The notes under the pieces: generated by a model
What the model was told of the DNA's origin: nothing
Databases searched by the model: none
The model's input: only the letters and a program-made list of their open reading frames with translations
Translations under genes and position numbers: made by a program
DNA from: Micrasema longulum
Taxonomy: Eukaryota > Arthropoda > Insecta > Trichoptera > Brachycentridae
DNA length: 64,000 nt
Direction: 5' to 3'
Assembly: GCA_022494885.1 (NCBI GenBank)
Contig: JAGVSM010000501.1
Span: 62,001 to 126,000, forward strand
Shown: piece by piece, positions 1 to 10,080 of the stretch
Position numbering within the stretch: the stretch's first letter is position 1
Layout: each line of letters opens with the position of its first letter

Positions 1-57
1 AAAGAAGTAACGTTATTAATAACATATATTCCTGATTAGCTTTAAATTAACATTCAA

Positions 58-510
58 CGTTAGTAAATATTTATACACAACGACTTACTGACTTTTCTAT
101 GTCTCTCGGTTTTGAGACAAACCCGCCTCTTCATCAGGACACTTACATATATTATACATACATGTAAATCCCATTAAACATCTTTACGATATCAATAGAA
201 CGGTTATATGAAAATATAAAACTGTCGTGCTGATATGACAAGTGCTGTTAGAAGCCAGCTCCAACTTGCACTTATTATGTATTTTTATATAAATATTGTT
301 TTATAAGGGGATAAGGGGAAGGGAGAAAGAAAAAGAACGAATAAATGAGGTAAAGCATCACCATCACAATTTAATATTGTATAATGGAACACCGTATTTT
401 TTGTGCAATAACTATGGTGAAGGTGTATATTGGGATGTGTATCTTAGTTTAATCAGTGTCCTGACGAAGAGACAGGTACGTTTAAACACCGGAAGACAAA
501 TAAAAGTAGG
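58..510. repeat. Short element with inverted hammerhead-like ends (copy 1)
   Basis: The left end (about 58-150, minus sense) and right end (about 430-510, plus sense) are inverted relatives of each other. Each carries a degraded CTGANGA plus stem plus GAAA-like core, for example CCTGACGAAGAGACAGG near 459. The family also occurs at 7509-8152, 36065-36555 and 47285-47460. The ends resemble those attached to the Penelope-like ORF at 21503. The 93-codon reading frame inside has no recognisable domain and is probably chance. Confidence 0.55.
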
Positions 511-684
511 TGGTCCATACCGGATTTCCTATGTCTGGATACTAATAACACTTCACAAAAATTGCACAAAAATATAAAACCAACATCGTAGTAGGACGCG
601 TGTTATTAAAAGCTAACACTAACATGCACTGATTAGTGAAATAAGCATGTAAGTGATATTAGTGTCGTTTTATTTCGATATTAT

Positions 685-945
685 GTCGGCCTCGTGGTGT
701 AATGGTCAGCGCTTTTGCTTACCATACAAGAGGTCTCGGGATCGATTCCTGACACGATTGAAATGAAATATGTATTTAAAAGGGTGTTTTCACACTTGCA
801 TATTATGTAGTCCCTGAAGTGGTACGCGAAGCGCGAGACTGATCATCTTACCCTCATGTAACAAAATGATCAAGATACGCTGCGGTTGGTGTACCAATGC
901 AGCGCCCTATGGACCATTAGGTGCGGAAAAGGAATTATGATGATG
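685..945 (+). repeat. tRNA-derived SINE, family 1 (GATGAT tail)
   Basis: The head is tRNA-like, with an A-box-like TGGTGTAATGGTCAGC and a B-box-like GGGATCGATTCC. A conserved body follows (cctgaagtggtac, ctgcggttggtgtaccaatgcagcg, accattaggtgcgg) and a short TGATGATG tail. Other copies lie at 7779-8045, 20127-20390, 39391-39640 (minus) and 45391-45650. The head would be an internal RNA polymerase III promoter. It is a mobile element, not a functional tRNA gene. Confidence 0.85.
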
Positions 946-1324
946 TTTTTTATTTTTTTTTAATAAAAATTGATATTTGATATTTGATATTTGATATTTG
1001 GTTAATTATTATAAACACTTTATTTTATTTTAGTTTTTGAGTTTTTTTTTTTATTTTTTTTATTATTATTTTCTTCAATTAAGTTGTTCTTCTTATAAGG
1101 CTCAATAATTATCGCAAATGTTATACTCGCTGCATATGTATGTATACTTATTATTAGGTTATCCGCACTGTAAAATGTACATACATATCTAAATTTAATA
1201 TCTATTCTTAACTTCTTATTAGTAATATTTATCTTTTAGCTTACGAGAAGGCCTGTAATTGGATCTTAATATATAATTTAACCTACACTGTAATTAATAA
1301 ATATTGTAATCTGTTGGCTTTCCA

Positions 1325-1503
1325 AAATAAAATAAAAAAAAAAAAAGAAATCTTTGAGTTCTTATGATTAATCCAAATATATCAATTTTGGTGGCCATTT
1401 TCAACGAGTTGTAAAATAACTCACTATTAGAAAATGGAAATAAAGTTGTGGTAGAGTGGGGTGAGATACTCGAACCTTTGATCCATGAGTCCGTGACACC
1501 CAA
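1325..1503 (-). repeat. tRNA-derived SINE, family 2
   Basis: On the minus strand it begins with a tRNA-like head around the phrase read on + as ggtgagatactcgaacc. It contains the family phrase actcactattagaaaatgg and ends in an A-rich tail (the + strand shows the tail as A/T-rich sequence near 1330). It is the same family as 10343-10530, 17517-17717 and 63470-63645. This copy is diverged. Confidence 0.75.
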
Positions 1504-1954
1504 TTCGATTCATTTGTATTATTCATTTTCACAATGAGTTTTCTTTTTATTTTCCAAAATTCTGTGTTTTTATTACAGTTAATGATTTTGTGAATAAATG
1601 TCATTGTATTGTAAGCTATTTCTTTCTTAGGTTTGCGAATTCAGAAAAAAATAAATTATTTTGGCGTGTTCTTATTTCTCTAATATTTAGGTTTATTTTG
1701 GTTCTTCCAACATAGATTGAAACGCAATTATTATAATTAAATTGGAATATGCCAGATTTATTATACTTAAGGACTTGATTTTTGTGATTTTTGAACGATG
1801 TTCCGATATTAATAGTTTTGTAGAATGCAGGTTAAATGTTTGATAATTCGGAATTAGAAAATTGTTTTAAGGATTGTTTCCATCTCACTTCACACTTCCA
1901 TCTTTAATAGAACAACATGACAACAATACTTAACTTATAAGCCCCATATGAACT

Positions 1955-2280
1955 AGTGAAATTTATTTATTTATTAATTTATATAACTGAAACAAACGGT
2001 CAACAAAAATATGATAACATAAAAAAGATACGGTTTAAAGACAGACCGGTGAAGTTAAGAAATAAAAATCATACATATTAAATTGTGGTACAACAAAAGG
2101 GTGTGTTTGTGAGTATTTGTATGAGACAAAGTGTAGAAATGTGTTTGTGTATTTGTGTGGGAGTAAGTGTTCAGGTGTGTGTAAGCGTGAGCATCATTAA
2201 ATATCAAGTAGGAGCGTAACGCAGCCAGAAATAATGATTCTTAATTTATTTTTAAATAAATTAAAGGGCATGTTAAACAT
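1955..2280 (-). repeat. Dispersed repeat with GT-rich body, probable LINE 3' end
   Basis: A TTTATTTATTTATTAATT block, which is an AATAAA-type tail on the minus strand, is followed by a GT-rich stretch. The segment ending with TTCTTAATTTATTTTTAAAT near 2240 recurs at 41925-42120, with phrases such as gtgttcaggtgtgtgtaagcg in both. No reading frame is recognisable. Confidence 0.5.
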
Positions 2281-2374
2281 AATTTTCTTCACTTTTCTTA
2301 TAATTTTCATTTTTAAATGCTAACTACAAATTTTCAAATACTTTTTACTTTTATTTTAATTTTTAAATAACTTC

Positions 2375-2737
2375 TATTTAACATATTACAACAGAGATGA
2401 AGAACATTTAAGAAAAGGTAATATAGAAGTCTAGGCATCTACAGGGCTTATAACCTGTCAATGGCTGGTTTAAGTGGCCACTTTACACGCTGTGTAACAT
2501 TCACCTTTCTGCCTATATTTGAACATCTATATTCCTTTAATTCTTTCATCTGTTGATGTTTGTGAAGTTAAAGAGCTGAAACCTTTATTTATGCGGGTGA
2601 GATTCATCTAATTGAATTATTTCACCTACATACTAGGCAACGCCTGAAAATGTTATTTTTTCAATTTCTATACTTCTTCATGGACCAGGTAATTTATCAA
2701 CAATATTTGGACAAACTCAAAATATTGTTAACTTCTA
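2375..2737. repeat. Foldback element, family FB (copy)
   Basis: It shares long stretches with 11195-11585, 15405-15735, 42605-42865 and 59790-60045. Shared phrases include acaacagagatgaagaacat, gaagtctaggcatctacagg and the terminal ggacaaactcaaaatattgt. Comparing copies shows that the phrases occur in both orientations around a central hinge, so the full element is a foldback structure with long inverted arms. No coding sequence was seen. Confidence 0.7.
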
Positions 2738-3034
2738 TTTATGTGTTTTTTTCTTTTTCTTCTCTTTTTTGTACTTATTATTATTGTATTAAAAATAGTT
2801 CATTGATAACCTAAGATATAATTATTATATAATATGGAACTTTACTGGTCCATTAGAGGTATGTCAAACTGTGTAAAATATAAAACTATGGAATATAAAA
2901 CTATGGCAGATGGAATAAATACTCATTTCTTGTCCCGCGAATGGGGCATTAAGATTAATCTTGGAGAGTAGGTAAAAAGAGCCTACTTCATTATTTAATA
3001 ATTAGTAATCATTGTAAAAATAAAATAAGAAAGA

Positions 3035-3150
3035 GTTCATTGGTTAATTATACCGCGTTAAAGAAGCTTGTGTAGCTTTAAAACTGATCGGTAGAAAAAA
3101 AAGTGGTTAAAAATAAAGTTGTTTTTCATTTACTTTATTATAATGAATAA
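3035..3150 (+). repeat. Penelope-like element 3' tail fragment
   Basis: The stretch aagaagcttgtgtagctttaaaactgatcgg, read in parts, matches the region just downstream of the GIY-YIG ORF near 22030-22090. It continues with the shared ataaagttgttttt end. Only the tail is present, with no ORF. Confidence 0.55.
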
Positions 3151-3234
3151 CCACAAAGTTAGTGCTTCAAACATGAACTTATAATTAATAGATAGTTTTA
3201 TGGTAATAAGATTTATGTTGATATTGGGATATAT

Positions 3235-3430
3235 TTCGTTATTTATATAATTCTTCCGTATGTGAGTATGTCACTGAACTCACCCTTAACGGCTGGACCG
3301 ATTTTGATGATTTTTTTTGTGTCTGTTTACAATAAATAAACAAATTAATATTTTATGCATGGGTTTTATCGATCGAGGATTTGTACCATCTGAGAACAAA
3401 GTTTATACAATTCATAAAAAAAATCTTTTT
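3235..3430 (+). repeat. Helitron-like fragment
   Basis: The phrases taacggctggaccgatttt and tgtgtctgtttac match the 5' part of the Helitron-like element at 10081-11142 and the minus copies at 19290-19510 and 28540-28735. No terminal CTAG hairpin is visible here. Confidence 0.5.
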
Positions 3431-3659
3431 GATTATGGATATAATGTATTCTCACAAAAAAGTGGCTGACTGAAAAAATACCACGATCAATTTTGTTTCC
3501 GGCATAGGAGAGAGATCACCATAATTGAAAACTATTTTGAACGACTTTCCAGAGATTTTTCGCCGGGATTATTCTACTCTGATGATGTAGAGAGTGGAAA
3601 GTTTCGGTATAAATTAAACCCCACATTTAAGGGCAAAGAAAAAGAGACAGGGGTGACTT

Positions 3660-4070
3660 GGGACTCTATTAAGCTAATAATAGTTCGTTTTTGGATATAA
3701 CGTATTACAACATTTTTCGTATATTTTTTTTATTAATCTAACAATGATTTTTAAATTTTTATATTAAGATTTCATTAATTTATAAATACGTAGTTTTACA
3801 TTTTTGGATAGTGGTCTTTTAACCGGTGTTTTGACCTAAGATATCTCACGAGTCTACATAAAATAAAATACTCGATATATTTATTTTATTTTTTCAAATA
3901 CTGAAGTCGTATTTTGCTATAAAAGGTCAAAATTAAAAGACTATTTTTACAAATTATGGACAACAGATACATATGAATAGCAAATACCTGTGTATTTTTA
4001 AAAAAAAAATTCTTGTATTTTGGTTAATAGAGCTTGACGTTACAGCACTGTCTCCAAAAAAATTTTTTAG
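3660..4070. other. AT-rich sequence, nothing recognised
   Basis: No open frame with domain-like content, no tRNA-like head and no match to other repeats in the window was noticed. Confidence 0.4.
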
Positions 4071-4074
4071 CACA

Positions 4075-4380
4075 ACCTTTTAAGAGTTATTTATTTTATT
4101 TTATTAACATAATCGGCAAATCTGCCTTTTACAAATATTTATAATACTAACGAATTTGGCTTAATATATATTTTTTAAAACAAACTTCCTAATACCCAAG
4201 ATTTATTAAAAAAAAATAAACCTAAAAATTATATAATATTTATATTTAAAAAAATAACCTAAAAATTATACGGCATGTTCAGTAGAAAGTTTAAAAAATA
4301 AAACATTCTACAGTAATACAACAAGAAAATCATAAGTACTGTTTCATACAGCTGGGCAAAGTAATTAATATTGGTAAATA
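4075..4380 (-). repeat. LINE 3' end (same family as 57606-58250)
   Basis: On the minus strand this reproduces the 3' untranslated tail of the LINE at 57606-58250. Shared phrases, read on +, are cataagtactgtttcatacagctgggcaaag, aacattctacagtaatac and aatcggcaaatctgcc. It is 5'-truncated and lacks the coding part. Confidence 0.75.
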
Positions 4381-4439
4381 ACTATTTATAATATATTATT
4401 GTTATCAAAAACATTTTTCACTTTGTGGTATGACATTTT

Positions 4440-4560
4440 ACACTTATTTGTTTATAAATTTGTATAAACCACTTAATTTTTTTGATTGAACTTCGACCGG
4501 TTTCGAGGTTACTACCTCATCGTCAGGAATTTAACTAACTTATAATTACACGCGTTGCTA
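4440..4560 (-). repeat. Penelope-type end with hammerhead-like core
   Basis: On the minus strand there is CTGACGA (4520-4526), one extra base, a stem GAGGT/ACCTC with a 4-base loop (4505-4518), then GAAA (4501-4504) and CCGGTCG. This is the layout of a hammerhead ribozyme core, with one additional nucleotide between CTGACGA and stem II. No partner inverted end was found nearby. Confidence 0.6.
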
Positions 4561-4894
4561 TTTATATAATAAAATATTGTATGAAAGAGACAGAAAATTG
4601 AAAGAAAGAGATAGAAAGAAGATAAAATAAATCATAACGGGAATAGTTTTAAAAGAGGATTCGACTATTTATAATTTCAAACACAAAAATGAAAGCGAAA
4701 GACTTAACCAATCAAAGGCCACTCCACATTCATGTAAAAATGCTCAAATGATAAATATATTTCCCTGTAATAAATATGTCTGTTTATGCAATCATTTTTT
4801 TAATAAAAAAATTGTGTATATTTTCACAATGATAAGCACAATCAAGATTTAAAAATTGAACTTGAAATTGTTTAAACATACTCGTTGTTTGGTC

Positions 4895-5350
4895 AGCTCA
4901 ATGCCTTTTAGGCATTGTACATAGATAATAGAGGGAATTAGAATTTAGTGGACTGCATGGAAATTGTTAAGTACTCATTTTAAAAGTTCTTCCGATTGTT
5001 TCTTACATGGAGCACTTCACTATTGCTGTAGCACGGATACCGGTATCGTGTAGATGATGATGAACTGTATTATTTAGCCCGTTTATACAACACTAGGTTG
5101 CTGGTTCAAATCCGGCTCGAAGGACCAAAAAGGAATGTATGGTCACCTGAATGCCTTTCAGGCATTGTACACTTATAACAGATGGAATTAGAATTAAGTG
5201 TCCACTGAATTCTAATTGTTTTGAAATTGTTACTCACTATTAAAGTTTTTTCGATTGTTTTTTATTTGGAACACTTCACTATTGCTGTAGCACGGATACC
5301 GGTATCGTAGAGATGATGATTAACTGTATATTAAGCCGGTTTATACAACA
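4895..5350 (+). repeat. Direct duplication containing a tRNA-like segment
   Basis: Two direct copies (about 4899-5090 and 5141-5350) share aggcattgtaca, cacttcactattgctgtagc, acggataccggtatcgt and gtttatacaacact. Between them, at about 5095-5135, lies a T-arm-like ctggttcaaatccggctcg. This looks like a tRNA-derived SINE arranged in tandem. Its exact ends are unknown. Confidence 0.5.
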
Positions 5351-5359
5351 CTTACTTCA

Positions 5360-5880
5360 TTATACCTAACATAAATATAAACATAAAACAAAATTTTATA
5401 TTTGTGGCACTTATGGTGGTCTTAGCATATTTCGCCATCGCTCGAACAACGGTGAATGGATCTACACTGCAGTGGCTTGGAGAAGCGCGTTATTAGACCT
5501 TTTCAGGCGTTCCCGTAGGCTTCGCGCTCTTTGGAGAAGTAGGGCATCGAAGGTGTTGTTTCCTTTTGATAAAAAAAATACCAAGGAATACTGCAAGGTA
5601 AGATTTCGTAACGCTGTAAAATAATGTGCGCATGTTGAAAATAAAAAAAAATTGGTTGAATACAGAAGATACTCTCGTTTAACTCTACTCTGCCCGTTTA
5701 CTCCGCCACTTCATCGTCAGATCTTCACTGCAACTTTCCTAGACTCGACTGAATCGACCTGGATTGAATCTAGAAGCGAATTTACAACCCACTAGTCGCC
5801 ACTGTCAGTCGATAATATTTTGAAAAAATATTTATACTAACAAACGACTGATACCTATCACAGCTAGCAGTAGATTTCAG
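5360..5880. other. Intergenic stretch, nothing assigned
   Basis: Base composition is slightly richer in GC than the surroundings (5400-5540 and 5690-5800). I could not find a convincing exon, and no long open frame is present. Confidence 0.35.
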
Positions 5881-5899
5881 TCTCGTACAAAACGCGTCT

Positions 5900-6200
5900 C
5901 GTACAATAACATTATTTTTTTATTTTTTATTTTGTTTATTAAGAAAAACAACAGCAATACAAAGAAATATACACAACATAATAAAAAAAACATAAAATAA
6001 AGCCAAATCAGTTTTTCACATAAATACAATTATAAAAATCCAGTTCAGTTAAATATAATTTATAGAAGTGCATGTGTGCGAGTTTTTTTTGTGTGTGAGG
6101 ATGCGTGTGTAAAAAAGTGGAGTGTGGTTTTGGTAGGTATGTGAATATGTGTGTGATTGTATATGGGTGTGAGGGTAGGTTTAAGGACAGGTTTTATTCA
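5900..6200 (-). repeat. LINE 3' UTR, minus copy of the 52790-53450 family
   Basis: This is the reverse complement of the untranslated tail of the LINE at 52790-53450. The phrases read on + here, gtgtgtgaggatgcgtgtgt, agtggagtgtggttttggta and gtgagggtaggtttaagg, appear there on the opposite strand. The 69-codon frame starting at 6157 is a by-product of this repeat, not a gene. Confidence 0.8.
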
Positions 6201-6209
6201 TAAACTTAT

Positions 6210-7500
6210 GTTTATAACAAAAGTGTTTCCTCATCTTGATCCAGTGTTTAATTATTTAAGAACTGGAAGAATAAATAAGGAAATTAAAACGACAATAATA
6301 AAGATCACGGAAACGCATAATTTAAAAATTATGAAAAAAAAAACAAATGAACATTATTTTTTATAAGAAAAGTGTAAATGAAAGTATATAAAGAAAATGA
6401 GTAACGCAAAACAATACACTTACAAAAAAGAATAAATTTCCCTTTATTTTGGGTGAAGGTATTTGAATAGACGAGATTCATTTCCTCTTCAAACTTCTGA
6501 ATAAAGGCGCGTATCAAGAGTTCGGGTGAACTTACTCTATGCTAAGGGATGAAATAGGGGTTAAAAAACATCTAGAGAAGTTTGGGTCCCAGAAACGGAA
6601 ACGATTACTGAAATATTCTACCAAACCGTAATGAAATCTTTGATATTCCGCGCGATATAATGTCAAGTGATAATTTGATTTATACCCCGAAATCGTCCAC
6701 TTTTTCAGAATTAATTCATAATGTAATTAATTAAGAAGTAACCAGCGATTTTATTTCCCCCTTCTTGGCAAACCCATCGCATAAAATTATTTTTATGTAA
6801 AAATATTCCGATGGCTAACCCCGAATTAAAATTCTCTGTTTTTGAAGGCTAGCCATTTTAAAACACAAAAAATTAAAGGGTGGTAAATGATTGTAAAGGT
6901 TAAAAAAACATTTTAGAAAAAGGGTTTTCGAAGAATTAATATAAAAATAATAAAAATTAAATAAGCGCTTTTAAAACAATTTACTGGAATTCATAGGTGA
7001 AATACAAAAGATAAAAAAAATACTTTAACGTGATTGTTGAACTCATAAATGTATGCGATATCTCAATCATAATTGATAAAAAATACAAAAAATTCAAGTC
7101 ATATCGCCATAACTGGTATTGTTATTTTTTTGAAAAAGTATTCGAGTTCGTTACACAAATACCTAAAATTTGCAGCCATTTTCTACGATCTCATAAATAA
7201 CTCATTTTAAGATAATGTATTATATTAAATATCGAATTTTGTATCGTCTCAGCTTTAATTTTTTTATTTGTATTTTATTAAATTGCGTCTGAATGTATTA
7301 AAAAAAATATATTTTCCTATTTTTTTAATGGGATTAGTCCGTAATTAGATATATAAATATAATTTTATCACCGATCAGGCAAAAATCACTAACCCAAAAA
7401 ACACATTTTTTTTAAATCACTATTTGAAAGTTTGGAGACCAAGGAAAAATCAGGTTTTTGTGTTTTGGAAGTTTTACGAACACATTAATTAATGTCTTAA
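6210..7500. other. AT-rich intergenic DNA, nothing recognised
   Basis: It contains poly-A and poly-T tracts and short chance frames. No domain-like translation, structured RNA or shared repeat was noticed. Confidence 0.4.
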
Positions 7501-7508
7501 TTTTAATA

Positions 7509-8152
7509 AATGTTAGTAAATATAAGTTTATAATCACTTACCGACTTTCTTCGTCTACCGATTTCGAGACGTGCCCGTCTCTTTGTCAAGACACTCACTA
7601 TACCGATATGCAAACACTATCGCAAAACACATTCTGCAACATACCGCTAAATCTTATTAACTTATTTTAAGTGCATGTGTAGACATGGTGGTGTTTGCAT
7701 CCCTTCTACTGTGCATGCAATTTATGTATGCTTAGGTGATGGTAAAAGTGAAAGTGTTTATGAGTATTTGCATGATGCTGCCGGTTTCGTGGTGGAGTGG
7801 TTTGCGCGTTTGCCTACCATGCAAGAGGCATCGGGTTTGATTCCTGACATGGTTGACATGAAATATTTATTTAAAAAGGCGTTTTTACACTAGAATATTT
7901 CATAGTACCTGGACTGGTACCTGAAGCGTGAGACTTTTCATCTTACCTTCATGTAAAAAAAAATGATTAAGATACACTGCGGTTGGTGTACCAATGCAGC
8001 GTTCTATGCACCATTAGGTGCGGAAAGGGAATGATGATGATGATGCTGTAGGTGTAGTGAGTGTACTGACGAAGAGACGGGTACGTCTCGAACCGGTTGA
8101 CAAAAATGTCGGTAAGTGGTTATGTACCTATATTTACTAACATAAATTCAAA
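7509..8152. repeat. Element with ~90-bp inverted hammerhead-like ends (copy 2)
   Basis: The left end (7509-7600) and right end (8055-8152) are inverted copies sharing atgttagtaaatata, the cgagacg/cgtctc stem and the cactcacta border. On the right arm CTGACGA is at 8066-8072, stem GAGACG/CGTCTC at 8074-8089, then GAA. On the left arm, minus sense, GAAA is intact but CTGANGA is degraded to TTGACAA. A family-1 SINE is inserted between the arms. Confidence 0.7.
7779..8045 (+). repeat. tRNA-derived SINE, family 1, nested
   Basis: The head tcgtggtggagtggtttgcg and the B-box-like gggtttgattcctgac are followed by the family body and a GATGATGATGATG tail. It sits inside the inverted-end element at 7509-8152. 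The flanks share about nine bases (atgatgctg) on both sides, a plausible target duplication partly merged with the tail. Confidence 0.85.
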
Positions 8153-8327
8153 TGTTTGACAACAAAGTTATTGTTTTTTTACATAAATAATACTCGTATT
8201 CGTATTTTAATTAATTATATCAATCCTTTTTTTTCTGTTCATTAAACAATATTTGGAAGGTTTTATATGAGGCAGGGTGGCTAAAAATTGGTTAAGTAAA
8301 TTTTTCTTCTTTATAATCAATGTCGGC

Positions 8328-9267
8328 CTTAGAGTAATAATGCGCCAAGCTATAGAGGAGCCCAAAAATAGAAAACCCATTCTATGACTATTGAGTATTG
8401 AGTTAGCTACAGTTCGCAGCAAAACAACGAGCCGTACTCAGATCGAGAATTGCCAAATGGATATTAATTTGCGTTGTAAATACTTTTAAAAATGTACCTG
8501 TGTATTTATTATTGCAGGATTATTTCAATTTATTTTTCTATAATCTGCGTATATTTATTTTATAAAACTGAAAATACATGTGTGTGTTTATTTTTTAATT
8601 TATTTATTCATTTTATTCACAATATACTTATGTTACATTTCTTGAGACATAAATTCTAACTCCATGGAACCAAAGACCTGTGTTGAGTTTGTTTGTTTGT
8701 CCGTCATATCTCCGAAACGGCGAGTCGTAGCGGCCTAAAATTTGAAAACGTCATCAAAGATGCAATTTCAAGGCTGACGTGGCTATTTTCGAGTAAAATT
8801 TGAATCGACCTCTACTTGATAAAAACTCAAACTGTATATGGATGCCTAGTGCGGCCCTAACATATTATTGCCCTTAATAACGTGTCATTATCAACAGTAT
8901 ACATACTTTAATTCACAAATTTATGCGCTAAATTGAGATAAAATAATATCTGAAGTAAATATGTTGATATAAGGAAAGTTTTTAAGCAACATAATACACG
9001 TGTCGGGACAATAAATGCTAAAAATCAATATAAATCATAGGAAAATATTCGAAATCAATTGCTGCAACCAAACATACTGCGATTCACCATAGTCAATTTT
9101 TATTTACTATAACGTAAATATTTTGATTTATCATCCGATAGAACCGTTATGTGTTTGTTGTCAAACAAAACCAAACGGCCGCCAATCTGTTGCTAACCAA
9201 CATCGCTTGCGTTCTATGAAACATAGTGATAGGGCGTCTCTATAGGTTGACGCATTATTACCCTGAG
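8328..9267. repeat. Non-autonomous DNA transposon with ~38-bp inverted ends
   Basis: The left end (ttagagtaataatgcgccaa, 8329 onward) and the right end (9230-9267) are imperfect inverted repeats. Both contain GTAATAATGCG and CTATAGAG. The interior has no transposase frame. At about 8595-8690 it includes a block resembling the repeat at 32020-32170 and 57510-57605. The superfamily was not assigned. Confidence 0.6.
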
Positions 9268-9279
9268 ATGTAAGCTAAA

Positions 9280-10080
9280 TGAGTTAGTTAAGTAAATTGA
9301 CTGAAAAATATTTCATGAAATATATTTTTCTTACGTCTTAGAACAAAGTAGTATAATTTCACATGGTAAAAAACAATTGATTCGATATAATAACTATTTT
9401 AAGCTTTGTTGTCAAATATTTTACTTAATGTTATTAAATATTGGTATATAACAAATATATTGAATTTACGTAACTTTTTCCGAGTTACCTTGGTGACGTT
9501 TGCCTTTTAACGAACGTTATTTTATGATTCAAATGTAATAATTAACCCAAAACCGCCATTTTTATGGTTATTGACTTTTGTCTGAATGACCTTTAATGGT
9601 TTTAATAAAGTTTTTCATTTGTTTAAACTTCAAAAAACAGATGGCTTTAATTATCATCATATCTGCTCCACATATGGCATACACCATATGCAACGTATTA
9701 CAATATGTTTTATGCAGATAAAGTAATCAGTCTTACGCTTCAGCTACCAGTCCAGGAACAGAGAAATATTGCAGTGTTTAACTATATTAAAAACGAATAT
9801 TTCAAGTCGACCCTGCAAGGAATCGAATCAGGACCGAAACATGGTAGGCGAATGCGCCAATCGCTGCACTACGAGGCCGACTTACTTCAACTCAATTTAT
9901 TTTTTCTTGACTTTTATATGAATATTTCACAAGCAGAACTGTATTCTTTATCTTTCTGGACACAGGTTAAATTGTACCACTTATTTTATAGTAATTTCGT
10001 CAAAATTGAACCCGAGATTCTCTTGTGTGGTGAAGCGACATAAAATATGGCACGTTATTAAGTGCAATCAAATAATAATA
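9280..10080. other. Intergenic DNA with an unassigned 112-codon frame
   Basis: The only sizeable frame (9705-10043, +) has no recognisable motif, signal peptide or splice context. I treat it as chance. No repeat shared with other parts of the window was noticed. Confidence 0.35.

Noticed and set aside
684..760. Functional tRNA gene
   Set aside because: The A and B boxes are good, but the cloverleaf does not close and the segment is the head of a dispersed SINE with several copies.
6157..6366. 69-codon ORF
   Set aside because: It lies on the complement of a LINE 3' UTR that recurs at 53150-53300.
9705..10043. 112-codon ORF on +
   Set aside because: No motif, no codon or composition signal unlike the surroundings, and no splice context.
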